Position numbers and translations under genes: made by a program
Assembly (NCBI RefSeq): GCF_963662255.1
Contig: NC_085047.1
Span: 92,562,259-92,626,258, forward strand
Source of the DNA: Cinclus cinclus
Taxonomy: Eukaryota; Chordata; Aves; Passeriformes; Cinclidae
Length of the DNA stretch: 64,000 nt
Direction: 5' to 3'
The notes under the pieces: generated by a model
What the model was told of the DNA's origin: nothing
What the model saw: the letters and a program-made list of their open reading frames with translations, nothing else
Databases searched by the model: none
Shown: piece after piece, positions 47,056 through 57,470 of the stretch
How positions within the stretch are numbered: position 1 is the first letter of the stretch
How the letters are laid out: each line of letters opens with the position of its first letter

Positions 47056-47131
47056 GGAAAACGAGCAAGGAAAAAGGGAAAGAAGGAAGGAAAGGTGAGG
47101 AGAAGAAAAGGAAATGGAGAAGGAAAAGAGA
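47056..47131. repeat. Polypurine tract rich in GGAAA/GAAGG
   Basis: About 76 bases are almost purely purine on the plus strand, with only isolated pyrimidines. Such tracts can adopt triplex structures. Confidence 0.8.
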
Positions 47132-47867
47132 CCTAACACATGGATTGATGAATGCAAGCCTTAAAAGAACCTGAGGACTGGTCCCAGGAAAAACACAAAG
47201 CAGGTACAGCTTTATGTAGGAGATACAGTCACAAACAAGACACTCATCAAAAGACATTTCTACATTTCTATGTGCTAACATTTCTGAAGTACCATCTCCA
47301 GAAGAAAACAAGGTTTTCCTTTTAGTAAGTACACAGCACATCAAGGCTGAACAATTTGTTAATGTGAACACCTGGGAGAAAAGCGATTACAGCAATAAAG
47401 GTTCTGACACACCAATTAAAGTACTTGGGTCAGACTAAAAGAATATTGTAGAACACCCATGTGCCCAACTTTGCAGACAAGATTCAAATGCCTGGGGGAG
47501 CGTGTGGCTTTGTGACACATAATCAAGGACTGTGAGGGTGGGAGCACACCTGGGTTAGCGTGAGTTTTGTTGCTGGTTTTGTGAATGCAGGTTTAACTGC
47601 ACACACAGCCCCAGGAAGGCCGTGTTCCTGGGGAGACCGGGGACAGAAGCTTTGCTGTTATGTTGGTCTTAACAATTTTGCTAAGAAAATCTAGAGAGGG
47701 TTTTTGGACAGAAAAATTGCAGGATTTAACTGGAATGTGAGGACTCTCTGGGTCCCTAGTTAATGATGATTTGCTTTGTTATAGTAACAGAAATAGTGCT
47801 AGAGAAAAGAAGACAGTTCTTGTAATAATAAGCGTAGGCACTCTCACTATTCTTTTTAAAAAAATTG

Positions 47868-47990
47868 TATTCTTCTTTCTTAAAAGAAGCTACCGCAAAG
47901 AACCCCAGTTCTCTCAGCCACTCCTCATAAGACTTCTCTAGAACCTTCCCCATCTTTGTTGGTCTTCTTTGAACATGCTCCAGCACCTAA
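47868..47990 (-). mobile_element. CR1-like LINE fragment, minus strand
   Basis: On the plus strand: 'cccagttctctcagccactc', 'ctcataagacttctctagaa', 'ccatctttgttggtcttctt' and 'tgaacatgctccagcacct', matching in order the reverse of a CR1 segment. Diverged. Confidence 0.7.
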
Positions 47991-48344
47991 ATGTGAAGTT
48001 TAACTTGTCTTGATTTTTTCACATGTTGGCTGTGTAAAACATCTGAATCTTTGCCAGACTTGGTAGCTACTCACAGATTAGAGCTCCCCAAGGAACTTCT
48101 GCCTGCTTTTACAGAGCTATCCCTCCTTTATGCAATGCTGTGCTTCTGAGCAGCCTCTTCTTTAATCAGTAATACTCATTTCTCTATCCTACTTAAAATG
48201 CACCCACAGCAGCACTCATAGAACCTTGGGAGAGCCATGGATGTGGCCTCAGGGGCTGAGCTAGCTCTTCCCAAGGCAGAATCATCTACACACTCCAATT
48301 TCTTAGGGAGTCTCAGCCAACTTGCTCTTAAGCAGCCGTGAGTT
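47991..48344. other. Probably decayed repeat between two CR1 pieces
   Basis: The flanking CR1-like pieces share orientation, so this segment may be part of the same old insertion or a separate sequence. I see no gene. Confidence 0.3.
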
Positions 48345-48760
48345 TAGAGGTCCCATTTTCCCCTCTGACCTTCTGTCCAACTGCTTCTCCATTCTCTTGC
48401 TAGAGTGCAATTTGTCATTCCTAACCTGAAGTTGTCCTGCTGCTGTTTAATCCATGTTTTCCATCCCTCACAAAACACATATCAATAAACATGTGTAGAC
48501 AAGATGTATCAATAAAAAATGACTACTTATAATAGTCCTCTACATACTTGAAAACTGTTGCTGTATCTTCTCTAGGATAAATCCTACTTCATTAGGAAGT
48601 GTGTTTAGACTTCAAATATCCCTGTTTCAGGGAAATGTGCAATTAGCTCACTTTTGCCTGTAGCTGAGGGACCCAGAACCTGACACTGCTCTAGGCAAGT
48701 CTTCCCCGGTCCACCTAACACTACTCATCCACCCTGAACCTACATTTTTTTGCTGGCAAA
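48345..48760 (-). mobile_element. Old CR1-like LINE fragment, minus strand
   Basis: Blocks resembling reversed CR1: 'acatacttgaaaactgttgc' with 'tgtatcttctctaggataaa' (the 'tacttgaagactgttatcatgtc...' region), then 'gggacccagaacctgacact' with 'gctctaggcaagtcttcc'. The order is correct for CR1 but identity is low. Confidence 0.5.
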
Positions 48761-49539
48761 GTCAGTTTCTTTATATAATGCCCTAAATTTCTAAAATTCA
48801 ATCACCAGAGAAAAGTGAAACCTAGGACAGGGTTTCTACATGTAGACTGTGAGTTTTCCCCTCTGTAGTCATCAAAACTGTCTATCTATCACTCAGATAA
48901 GTCTTTATCCACTGCTCTGGCCTCCTCTTCCCTAAGTCAAGCCACATCCGGCTGTGGCAGGTCACTGAGTCCCATGTGGTGCCCCTTTAGAGTTAATTAT
49001 TATTTTTCACGTGTTCCTTCAATTCCAGACTTCAGCAGTTATGGGAGGGCTGTGCCACAGCCCCCCAAAGCAGTGGTTTTACAGCACAAACCCAGCCTGT
49101 GGCAGTGTGTGGTGTGAGGGTTTGCAGGGTGGGTGAGCCAGGCTGGGGATGCCAGTTTGTGGCAGTGTCACCCAGCCTGTCTGCTGTCACCACTCTCCAG
49201 AGGGAATTGTCCCCTCATGCTGTACCTGGATGCTGTTTCACAGCAAAAAACAGAGATTAGGAGTATGATAACATGAGTACAGGACCAAGGATTTGTCTGG
49301 GGAGCGAGGTCATTTGACAGCATGGGTGTGCATTGTGTTAGGAGAAGGAGGTTCTGTCTGCAGTATTTTTAGATACATACTTAAAAGAAATGAGTGCAGG
49401 AACAATCTTGTGTCATGGTCAAGGTAAAAAAGCAAACAACTCTCTTAATTTTGATGTCTCTGTCTCAAGAGCTTAAAGTCCACTTCAGAGAACTCATCAC
49501 AGCCTCCTCTACTCTTTTTTTGTGAGAGTATGATTTAAC
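48761..49539. other. Unique DNA, no gene seen
   Basis: A GC-richer, GTGTG/CAGCC-rich patch at 49.02-49.24 kb has no recognisable frame or repeat family. The rest is AT-rich. Confidence 0.4.
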
Positions 49540-49745
49540 TGTGCCAGAGAAAACCACGGAATAATTAATTGAGATGATCAATGAAATTTCCTAAGCAAAT
49601 GTTTGTTAACGCTCTTCATTTAAGCCCTGACTGCATTTAAATTTAACCTGGATTTATTAAAACATTTATTTACCCTACAAATAATTTTGTTATAGCAGGT
49701 TTCTTCCCAAGCAGCTATTTGAATTATTAGAGAATTAATCTTCTC
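49540..49745. promoter_or_regulatory. Candidate conserved non-coding element
   Basis: An AT-rich cluster of homeodomain-like and other factor-like sites: AATAATTAATTGAG, TGATCAATGAAATTTCC, TTTATTTACC, AATTATTAGAGAATTAATC. There is no frame across it. Similar in texture to the stretches at 21.8, 33.9 and 51.4 kb. Not verified by comparison. Confidence 0.22.
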
Positions 49746-50234
49746 TCATAGTTTGCAGAAGAATAATGTTGGGGTACTTTTTGGTTTTTCATAGTATTTG
49801 CTCTCCTCCCCAGCTACTGCACATAGTATCCTGGTAGAATAGGTTGCTTATTCTTAGCCTTGAATATATTTACCAAGAAAACATTAGTTTTAACAATTTT
49901 CAAGTGTCTTGTAACAAGTCATTCTTTTACCTTGGTGACTATTTCCCTTGATCATATTCATTCTGTGCTGAGAAAACACAAAGTGAAATGAAGAGCAGAA
50001 AAAACTCCCAAACCACTCTATAAAACAAAAGCCAGGTTTCAAGTGTATATGCACTGAAATCTGATAAAATTCTTGGAATACAAAAAATGCAGGCTTTCTG
50101 TAGTTTGTCCCATTAGAAAAAAACAGTAGCAAAACATGCATACTCAGAGATTTAAAAACAAAATAATATTTTCTGTGTTTTCCCACCATGAAATGACATG
50201 TTTCACTACACTGAAAAAGAGCAGCTGAGTGTCA
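49746..50234. other. Unique AT-rich DNA, no gene seen
   Basis: A 99-codon minus-strand frame is unrecognised. No repeat family is identified. Confidence 0.4.
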
Positions 50235-50825
50235 GTGATCCGGGTCTGTTTTCATTAACAGCCTAAATGACAGCATAGCAACTGCATTCAATACATTTGC
50301 AAATAAGCTAAAACTTGAGAGGGGATGCCGGCATGCTGGTCCAGGAATAGAATTCAAATGTCCCTGGCAAATAGGAGATAAACTGAAAAGGCTGGGAATA
50401 TAAATAGCAATACAGCACACGTCATGTCCAGTTCTCCTCTTCTGCTCTGCGTTATCAAAGCCTTGTATGAAATGCTGTGTCCCGTTTGGGGTGCCATATT
50501 TTAGGAAGAGTAATTGGTGGGGGAACAGTGAAAATGGTCAGAACTCCAGAGAACAGCATCTCAAGCCTGCTTGCACTAGCTGAGTGAATACTGAGGTGTG
50601 GCATAGTGGGTTTTCAAGTACATGAAAGGCTGCAGCAGGGATAGACTAAACTGTTCTTGCCTAAGCTGAATGGGAGAGAAACCACAGACTTAACACTGCA
50701 TCAAATACAAATTCAGGTCAGACACATCAAAAACCTGCCAACTCTGGAAGCAGAAATACTGGAATAACAGTGGGAGACTTCGTTATTTCTGGAGGTATTA
50801 AAAACATGTTAAACCGACACCCATT
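50235..50825 (+). mobile_element. Old CR1-like LINE fragment, plus strand
   Basis: A long, diverged copy. Blocks in CR1 order include 'catttgcaaataagctaaaa', 'tgtcccgtttggggtgccat', 'cagaactccagagaacagca', 'caagtacatgaaaggctgca', 'aaactgttcttgcctaagct', 'aattcaggtcagacacatca', and 'tctggaggtattaaaaacat' with 'gttaaaccgacacc' at the end. Short indels break any reading frame. Confidence 0.65.
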
Positions 50826-51339
50826 AAAAGGGAATTGGCAAGCTTGACTTTCCTTGGGCATAGAGGACAGGGGTATAACCAGGACTTCAGCAGTCCTGTG
50901 GTTTTACAACTGTGTAAGTAGTCCATCAAGATAAGGGAATCAACATCAGAGTAGAAGGTAGATCCAATCATTTTGTCATCTACCCACAAAGAAAAAGTTG
51001 CTTTCTTTTTTTTCCTCCTGACCCCCAAAAGGCATTGGTGGCTGGAGTATTTGAAAGATCTCTCCGAACTTGTAAATGCGGAATTTGCTTTCCTGCTGCT
51101 TTCATAGACACTATGTGATGGTACAAATGTATTTTTGAGTTTCCATGTAAAACCATACAGGATAAAAATAAAATTACATTATATCTGGATCCATGAAAGC
51201 TGTGGGTGGGTGGGAGGGCTGCTGCCAAAGCTGTGATTTTAAGCTTCATGAATTGGGGAGAAATTGCAGCTCCTCAGTGAGATTGATTCCATGACTGCTC
51301 AGCTTGATAAGCTCAGCAGAAGATCGGCAGAAAAAAAAA
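50826..51339. other. Unique DNA, no gene seen
   Basis: Short minus-strand frames (76 and 89 codons) overlap here, unrecognised. An A12 run lies near 51331. Confidence 0.4.
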
Positions 51340-51560
51340 AAAACCTTAAAACCGATGGGGATTTTTTGTTTGAATAAAAGCTCCTGTTATGAAACTGTAG
51401 TACTGCTTGTTAGTAGCTTTTGCTGTTTGACACAAATGCTAACTATCAGCTGATAGCATTAGTGATTATTTATTGTATCAGCCTCTAGTTAACAAATAAA
51501 ATGATAAATTTCTGCTGAAAATACCATTGTACTTGGCAATAGATGCTTTTTTAAACTTGT
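51340..51560. promoter_or_regulatory. Candidate conserved non-coding element with 14-bp palindrome
   Basis: An AT-rich stretch with CTATCAGCTGATAG, a perfect 14-bp palindrome at 51443-51456 containing an E-box (CAGCTG) between two GATA-like sites, set between GCTAA and CATTAG flanks. TTATTTATTG and GTTAACAAATAAAATG follow. No frame crosses it. Regulatory function is inferred from motif texture only. Confidence 0.28.
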
Positions 51561-53738
51561 TTTATGTCTTCTACTGAGACACATAAATAGAATTCAGCAA
51601 TAGAAATGTTTTTCTGCACGGTTGGGGTAGAAAAACTGTTGTGTACATTTGCTTCATAGTTTGAGAATTCAAGGACACAGAGGAGCTTTTGGCATTTACA
51701 TCTTGGCTTTAAAGGGAACTGGGAAAGCTACACCAGGCTTCGTTGTATTTTTCCTGTAGATCTCCTTTCCCTTTGCCATCTCTCCTCCCTCTTTTTAGAC
51801 AGGCTTTGAAAGTCCTTACGGACCTGATAGAGCAGTGCTCTAGGAGTTTCCTCATAACCAAATCCTGTCACATGAGGATACTGCTAAGAGAAGAAAAAGG
51901 ACTAACAAGTTCTAGCAATGCCAAATTACATTCAGTTCTTGTATTTTCACTTGGCATGGTAACACTTCCAAAGAGGAATTGTTTCACAATCAGAACTTCT
52001 GCAGCCTGTTCATTTCCTTTCTTTTACTTAGCTGTTCAGAGACCATCAGACACCAGGCAAGCCAATAAATGTCCATATGAGCAATTATGTAGCTTAAGCA
52101 TCAAGGGAGAAATTATTTTTTTTCTTGCAAGTACAGTTTAAAGGGACAAACCTGATAGTATCACTAGAAATAATTCATGTGCATGGCAACTCTTTTCTCT
52201 TTAGTGAACTTCAGATATTGATTAAGTTAAAGGTCCTGATTTTTAAGAAAGCTCTTCTCCTAAAATAGTCCCTCTGTCATGACAGACATGGGACACAATT
52301 CTCTTAAACAAAACTCAGTACTTGCACCATGATTTATGTGACTTTTCAGCAAAGTACTCAAGAATATGCTAGCTGTTCCTAGGTGACTTGGACTTAAATT
52401 TACATTGAAAATTGTATTTATAAATAAGGAGTTTGTGCCTTCTTGATTGGAAATAGAAGAAAGTCTCTTTTTAGACTTGTCACTAGAACAAACACTGCTA
52501 TGTATAGGGATTTCAATGGCTCTTCCACGAAGGATGACTGGCAACATAATTTAAAATACATTTAATAAAGAGATTGAGAGGTTTAGAGTCCTTCGTTCTC
52601 GTAAGCATTTAAAAAACCGAAATTCCTTTACACAGCACAGCAGATGTGCAAGAAGATGATTGATGCTTAATATCCATGCTGATATCCATGTTGCCCACAG
52701 GGAAGTCCTGAGCAAGAGGGATTTCTGAATTGAGCACTCTGAGGAAGGAGGAAACCTGATTTGCTAATTGGTTTTGTTTAGGATACTTGTTAAAGAGGTC
52801 AAAACCAGCTGGGTCTGGTTAATGTGTCCTGCAGTGAATTGCAGGAATCTGCACTCTCCATTCTTTGTTTCAGGGTCTGTGTGCAATGTGGGAGTAAATA
52901 ATTTACATGAATTTTGTCTTATTTGGAGTCTCAGATTAACAGTTGCCCTTAACAGGACAATTACTTTAAATCACTTTTGTCCCAGTAAACTCCAGGTGTT
53001 CAGCAAAGGGGTCCATGCTGCTGGGTCACAAGGTCTAGAACTTGTATCTGCTGTCTTTAGATATCCACGGAATAAATGTCTGTGTGCACTCATCTCCCTG
53101 ACTGCCTTTATTTTAATTGGAAGAGAATTTCACCATATTTTTGCCATTTGCTTTAAGATGGCAAGAATCACACCTTAAAAATGCATCTTTCTCTTCTCTG
53201 ATTACACAAGCAACCAGCTGTGGCTAGCTTAGGGACAGACATTTAACTATCAAATCTATTAGGTTAGGACAGATGAACCCCAAACAAAAGTGTAAATATG
53301 CACGGTATGCCTGGACACACATCCCTTAGGCTGTGGTCCTCTGCTGGTACCAAATGACATCTGCGTGGGCAGTGCCACGGGGCACTCCTGGGTGCATGTC
53401 TGCTTTTCACCAGGAAACTGGACAAGGGGGAGGGAGGGAGGAAGGAGAGGGGGTTGGCTGCTGCAAGGCTTTCATCTCAGTATGGTATGGCAAAGTGTCT
53501 GCAGAAGCCATCAGGACCAAGAACTGACATATTCTGTAGTCTGTAGATATAGCCCATGTGCCTGCTATAAAACAGATGTAGTTAAATTCACAAGACACCC
53601 CTTGGGCACTAGATTAAGACCTGTCAGCTGGTGGCTTCATTCCCCCCTTACATGATGCTTGCTTGTCCTAGAGAAAAGATGTCAAAGGCACCAAGGCTGA
53701 AAATAATAGCATCAGTTTTCCCCTCTTTTAATTTTCAG
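51561..53738. other. Unique DNA, no gene supported
   Basis: Plus-strand frames of 132 codons (51743-52141) and 136 codons (52768-53178) are unrecognised and within chance expectation. A G-rich patch (gggagggagggaggaaggag) lies near 53.43 kb. Confidence 0.4.
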
Positions 53739-53837
53739 ATAAAGGAAATTATTGCTAAGCAAGGGAGGCAGTTAAAGCAAAACATCTGCCTAAAGGACCA
53801 AGTGTCTTCCCTGGCTGCAGAGCTATCACTGTTTTGA
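53739..53837 (+). CDS. Possible coding part of a 3'-terminal exon (coiled-coil-like)
   Basis: A strong acceptor (pyrimidine-rich tract, then attttcag) ends at 53738. The 32 codons after it, before a TGA at 53835-53837, are rich in Lys, Gln and Leu. They have Leu18, Val22, Leu25 and Leu29 in heptad-like spacing, with Gln and Lys between, and end in a short hydrophobic tail. An AATAAA signal follows at 53968-53973, with a T/GT-rich stretch after it. The arrangement is that of a terminal exon with a short 3' UTR. No donor exon upstream was identified and I do not recognise the protein, so an isolated coincidence or a non-coding RNA end is possible. Confidence 0.22.
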   Translation: MKEIIAKQGRQLKQNICLKDQVSSLAAELSLF

Positions 53838-53967
53838 CACCAGCAGTCTGGAACTGCAGGAGGCATTGCTCCAGCTGAGGATGGCTGGTGGGAGCAGCAG
53901 TAGTGAGGCAAGTCACCATCCCTTATTGTTCTTTGACTTTGCTTTCAGGTAATTTCAAAGAGAGGTT

Positions 53968-53973
53968 AATAAA
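53968..53973 (+). terminator. Candidate poly(A) signal AATAAA
   Basis: AATAAA 131 bases after the stop of the possible terminal exon, followed within 40 bases by a 'tgctctctgtgatc' T/G-rich element. Confidence 0.3.
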
Positions 53974-54429
53974 GACCATTTTTCTTTGAACGAGGCTTGC
54001 TCTCTGTGATCATTTTCTGATAATATCATTTGTTTTCAACTTGGCAGTAGGTTTGTGGAATGAGATCCCCCTGGACCTCCATGACTTTTTCTTTTACCTG
54101 GCAGCAAACATCTCAGTTCTTTCTCTTGTCACTTGATCTGGGATAAAAGAAACCTATGCCTTTCTTAAGGAGGAAAAAAAAAATTAAAAACCCTGAGGGA
54201 AAGAATGATTATAGGAAACTTGGGATGTACTGTACGGGGTGGCCATTTTCTGGCAAAGCCCTGAACTCAAACTCTGTTTATCAAGTAAAGGAAACATTTC
54301 ACCATGTGCAGCGTGCCTGATTCTGCAGCAAGCGGCAGAAACAACCCCATGTGCCAGGCAAGGGGTGAGATAGCATTACACTTCTTCAAGCTCTAAAAAG
54401 AAACCTTTGTGCCAGCTTTGGTGCAATAT
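53974..54429. other. Unique DNA, no gene seen
   Basis: Ordinary sequence with an A-rich run at about 54174-54190. Confidence 0.4.
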
Positions 54430-54640
54430 TTGGTTTGTTTGTAAAAAAATGAAGTCTTCTATAATTTATAGTAGGTGTAATGAAATATGTGTAATTTGAT
54501 GGAAAGTCCTTGATAAGATACCAGCGATGGCAGCATGGGGTTATTTCCTAACTGGCATTTGAGAGAGCCAACATGATTAAATCAGGGCTCATTTTAAGTT
54601 GACTTGTAATTGCCTGCACAGGAAAGGTAAAAAGTGAGTT
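54430..54640. promoter_or_regulatory. Candidate conserved non-coding element
   Basis: A non-coding AT-rich stretch with AATTTATAG, TGTAATGAAATATGTGTAATTTG, TTGATAAGATACC and ACATGATTAAATCAGG motifs (the longer one spans 54475-54497). Its texture is like the other candidate elements in the window. Unverified. Confidence 0.2.
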
Positions 54641-57304
54641 CCTCTGTAACTATGAGATTTTGTTCTCCACATCCAGATGGAATATAATGTTGCTGCAGTG
54701 GCTTGTAGGCTTGTGGGGTTTAAATAGTGCTTGCAATCTGGTGCCATGCTGATTTACTAATCCTTGATCTTAGCTGAACATGATCACAGTCCCTGCTTCT
54801 GTTCATAAGGGATAGGCTTACTGTTAATTGACAGGCTTTGGCGTCCTACCAAAAGTGCTGCTATGTAGAGAGGGAACTAAAACTGAGCAGAGCATGTATC
54901 GGACAAGCCAATTTGGTGGGGGAGAAATCTATTCAGTAGATCTTTATGCCAAAAATTATTTTCTATTTTATTGTGTCATTAAAACTACAGTATGTGATTT
55001 GCATTTTAACATGAAACTAATAAAAACAGAATAATCTGAAATGTGCTTGCAGGGTGATTAAGTAAATAAGACGTAGTGTTTGGAATCTTCCCAGCTGCTC
55101 TGCTTTCTGTTTATTTAATTATTGTGTGAACTTCCATGTTTGTGTCTGCTCACAAAACTTGTGTTCGATGGTACCTGCTAAGCATACCTAATATCATATG
55201 TGTGATATTGCCCACAGACTTCAAAAAGATTGTATCCCAGGGCTGGGGACTGCATGGCATTTTATCCAGCATTTTTGAAATTTGATGGAAAGATATTTAG
55301 CAAGCTGTAATTTCTTTTCCAGTAACTTCCCAGACGTCTTCTTTTATTCAGAACTATGTTTGCCCCAAGTTTTGATCCCTTTCTCTAGCTTGCTAAGACT
55401 TTCAAAACCTGAGAGAAAAATAATTCTGTGGGGAAGGCTGAAATACTTTACTGTCCATCTTCTACACTTTTTTACTGCTGGTCTGGCAGGCTTCAGGCAT
55501 GCTAAATTGAAGGACAATATTTAGATGTCAGTAGTACTCTGGGAGTATTCAACCTTCCACCAAGTAGTTTTATAGCTTGCCACCTTTTATAGCCTTCATT
55601 GGCTGAACTTGCCAAGGTAGATGTGTTTATCTGTGGATAAATTTAAACCTATCTTGTGTTCTGGATCTTTCACTCATGCTAATTTTGAGCCCACTTACCT
55701 ATGGGCTAATATAAGTGCTTTGAAATCCCTGGAATGCTGTTTTTAACCTGTGTGCTAAACTTTGGGGGATCTCCTGTCTAATTTCAATATTTCATTTAAC
55801 CAATGGAAAAAAACCACTCTTTGTGTTTTGGGGATCAGTTCTAACAGTTCTTTCACTGTTGTCAAGTGAGGAGCAAAGTAGGAGCCTTCCTTCCTATAAG
55901 GTAATTCTTTAGGTTTAATGAAGGGCAGTGTAACTCTGAAAACTGAATGCATTATTTTGTGCTGAGCTAGGGCTGAACTGTGGAGCAGGGCAGTGCAATG
56001 GCACATCTGAAAGCCTCACACCAAACTTAAGGGAGTGAGTTGGAGTCAATTCTGAGCCTTCCCAGCTCAGACAGTTAGGGATGCTCAGATGGTGCATTTT
56101 CCATGCTGGTGTAGAGAATATGCCTTCAAAGTGGCCAAATAATTGTTCCCTGACTATGTTCTTGCATAGGGTGCTTGGAGGTGAAGATTGTGATGTTATC
56201 TCATGTGTGTATGACCCACCTGTGAAATCTTTGAATATTAGGCAGACAGGTCTATATCAACATGAGGTTTTTGTTCTCAAGATACATCAGTTCAATAGAT
56301 AAACAAACCTTCCTGCAAGCCATTCCATGGCCTCTGGGATGATCCTAGGCCTCCAAAGCCACATCAGAACTATTGCCATATAGGTCTGGGTAAACCTTTG
56401 TCTTAGAGGCAAGGTCAGTTTATACTTTGAAGCGTGAAAAAAGTGCACATGAAAAAAGTGTTCATGTTCACTCTCATCTACATTCTTGAGTTGTGTCAAA
56501 CTCTTCCAAACTCTGAGATCAACAAATTGTCTACCTCAGCCTTAATTAGCAGTGCCACAGCAATCTTTCCCTCATCATCTGACCAGCTGGGGGATGTCAG
56601 TATTTTGGTTCCTGTGGTGTCACTGTGTGTAATCTTTCTATTGGCCTGGTTGGTTTTAGCAAAATATCTTTCTCATCCCTTCATATTTCTCATCTCTGCC
56701 AGCCATATAATTATGGAAGGAATGGCTGTCTTCATCCACCTCCTGCAAAGGGTTTTTATAACCTTCTCTCTCGTGCCTGGGGCCTTGGTCTTCTATGGAA
56801 CCTGAACTGGGCATGAATCAGATTTAGAGAAATCCTTCTTCAGCCTACCTGTGGTGGTGTCTGTGACTTTGCCTCAATAATTCTGCAGCATAGCCTCTTC
56901 TCTGACACCCCGATTGTCTGGATTATGCTGAGATATGGCCCAGTTCTTTCCAGTCTGTGATCCTTGGTTTTGTCCATGAAGACAGGAGAACTGGAGTGAG
57001 GAGCTGAGTTAAAGGGGATGCTGTAAGCAATGTCCTCCTCTGTCCTGGATTTGGACACAGCTGGGGCGCACAGCTAAATGTGGGAGCTGGGAGACATTCC
57101 CGAGTTCAACATGAGAAAAATTAACTGAAGAATTTTCTTACTTCCTATTTATTCTTAAGCAAGTTAAAAACTAACAAAAGCACTGCCAGTCTTGACAGAT
57201 CAATTCACATAACACTTCATAAAGCCATATTGAGGTCACTGCATCACTGAAACTTCAAGGCAAAAAAACATAATATTTTTGTGTCAGATTTGACAGAGTC
57301 CTGA
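54641..57304. other. Unique DNA, no gene supported
   Basis: A hydrophobic 123-codon plus-strand frame (56434-56805) has several Leu/Val/Ile-rich stretches but no recognised homology and no supporting signals. The rest has short frames only. Confidence 0.4.
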
Positions 57305-57470
57305 TTTGGATCTACAAGGACCATTGAGTCCATCTTCTGGCCCTGCACAGGATAACACCAAGTATCACACTATATGCCTGAGAGCATTGTCCAAACATCT
57401 CTTGAAACTCAAGCAAATTAGGTGGCTGTCATCACTGGCTCTTTCGCATCCTGTGGTTGTGACAATTCAA
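57305..57470 (-). mobile_element. CR1 LINE fragment, minus strand
   Basis: 'ctacaaggaccattgagtcc', 'tctggccctgcacaggataa' and 'gagagcattgtccaaacatc' match, in order, the reverse CR1 blocks also seen at 8.55-8.7 kb. It is more diverged and shorter than that copy. Confidence 0.8.

Larger units (their letters stand above)
45749..47867. other. Unique DNA, no gene seen
   Basis: It contains a short CA run and a purine tract listed separately. Otherwise AT-rich, with the longest frame (118 codons, minus strand, 47015-47371) unrecognised and overlapping the purine tract. Confidence 0.4.

Noticed and set aside
56434..56805. Hydrophobic 123-codon frame as a membrane protein
   Set aside because: No homology or signals, and T-rich DNA readily yields Leu/Phe/Ile-rich frames.
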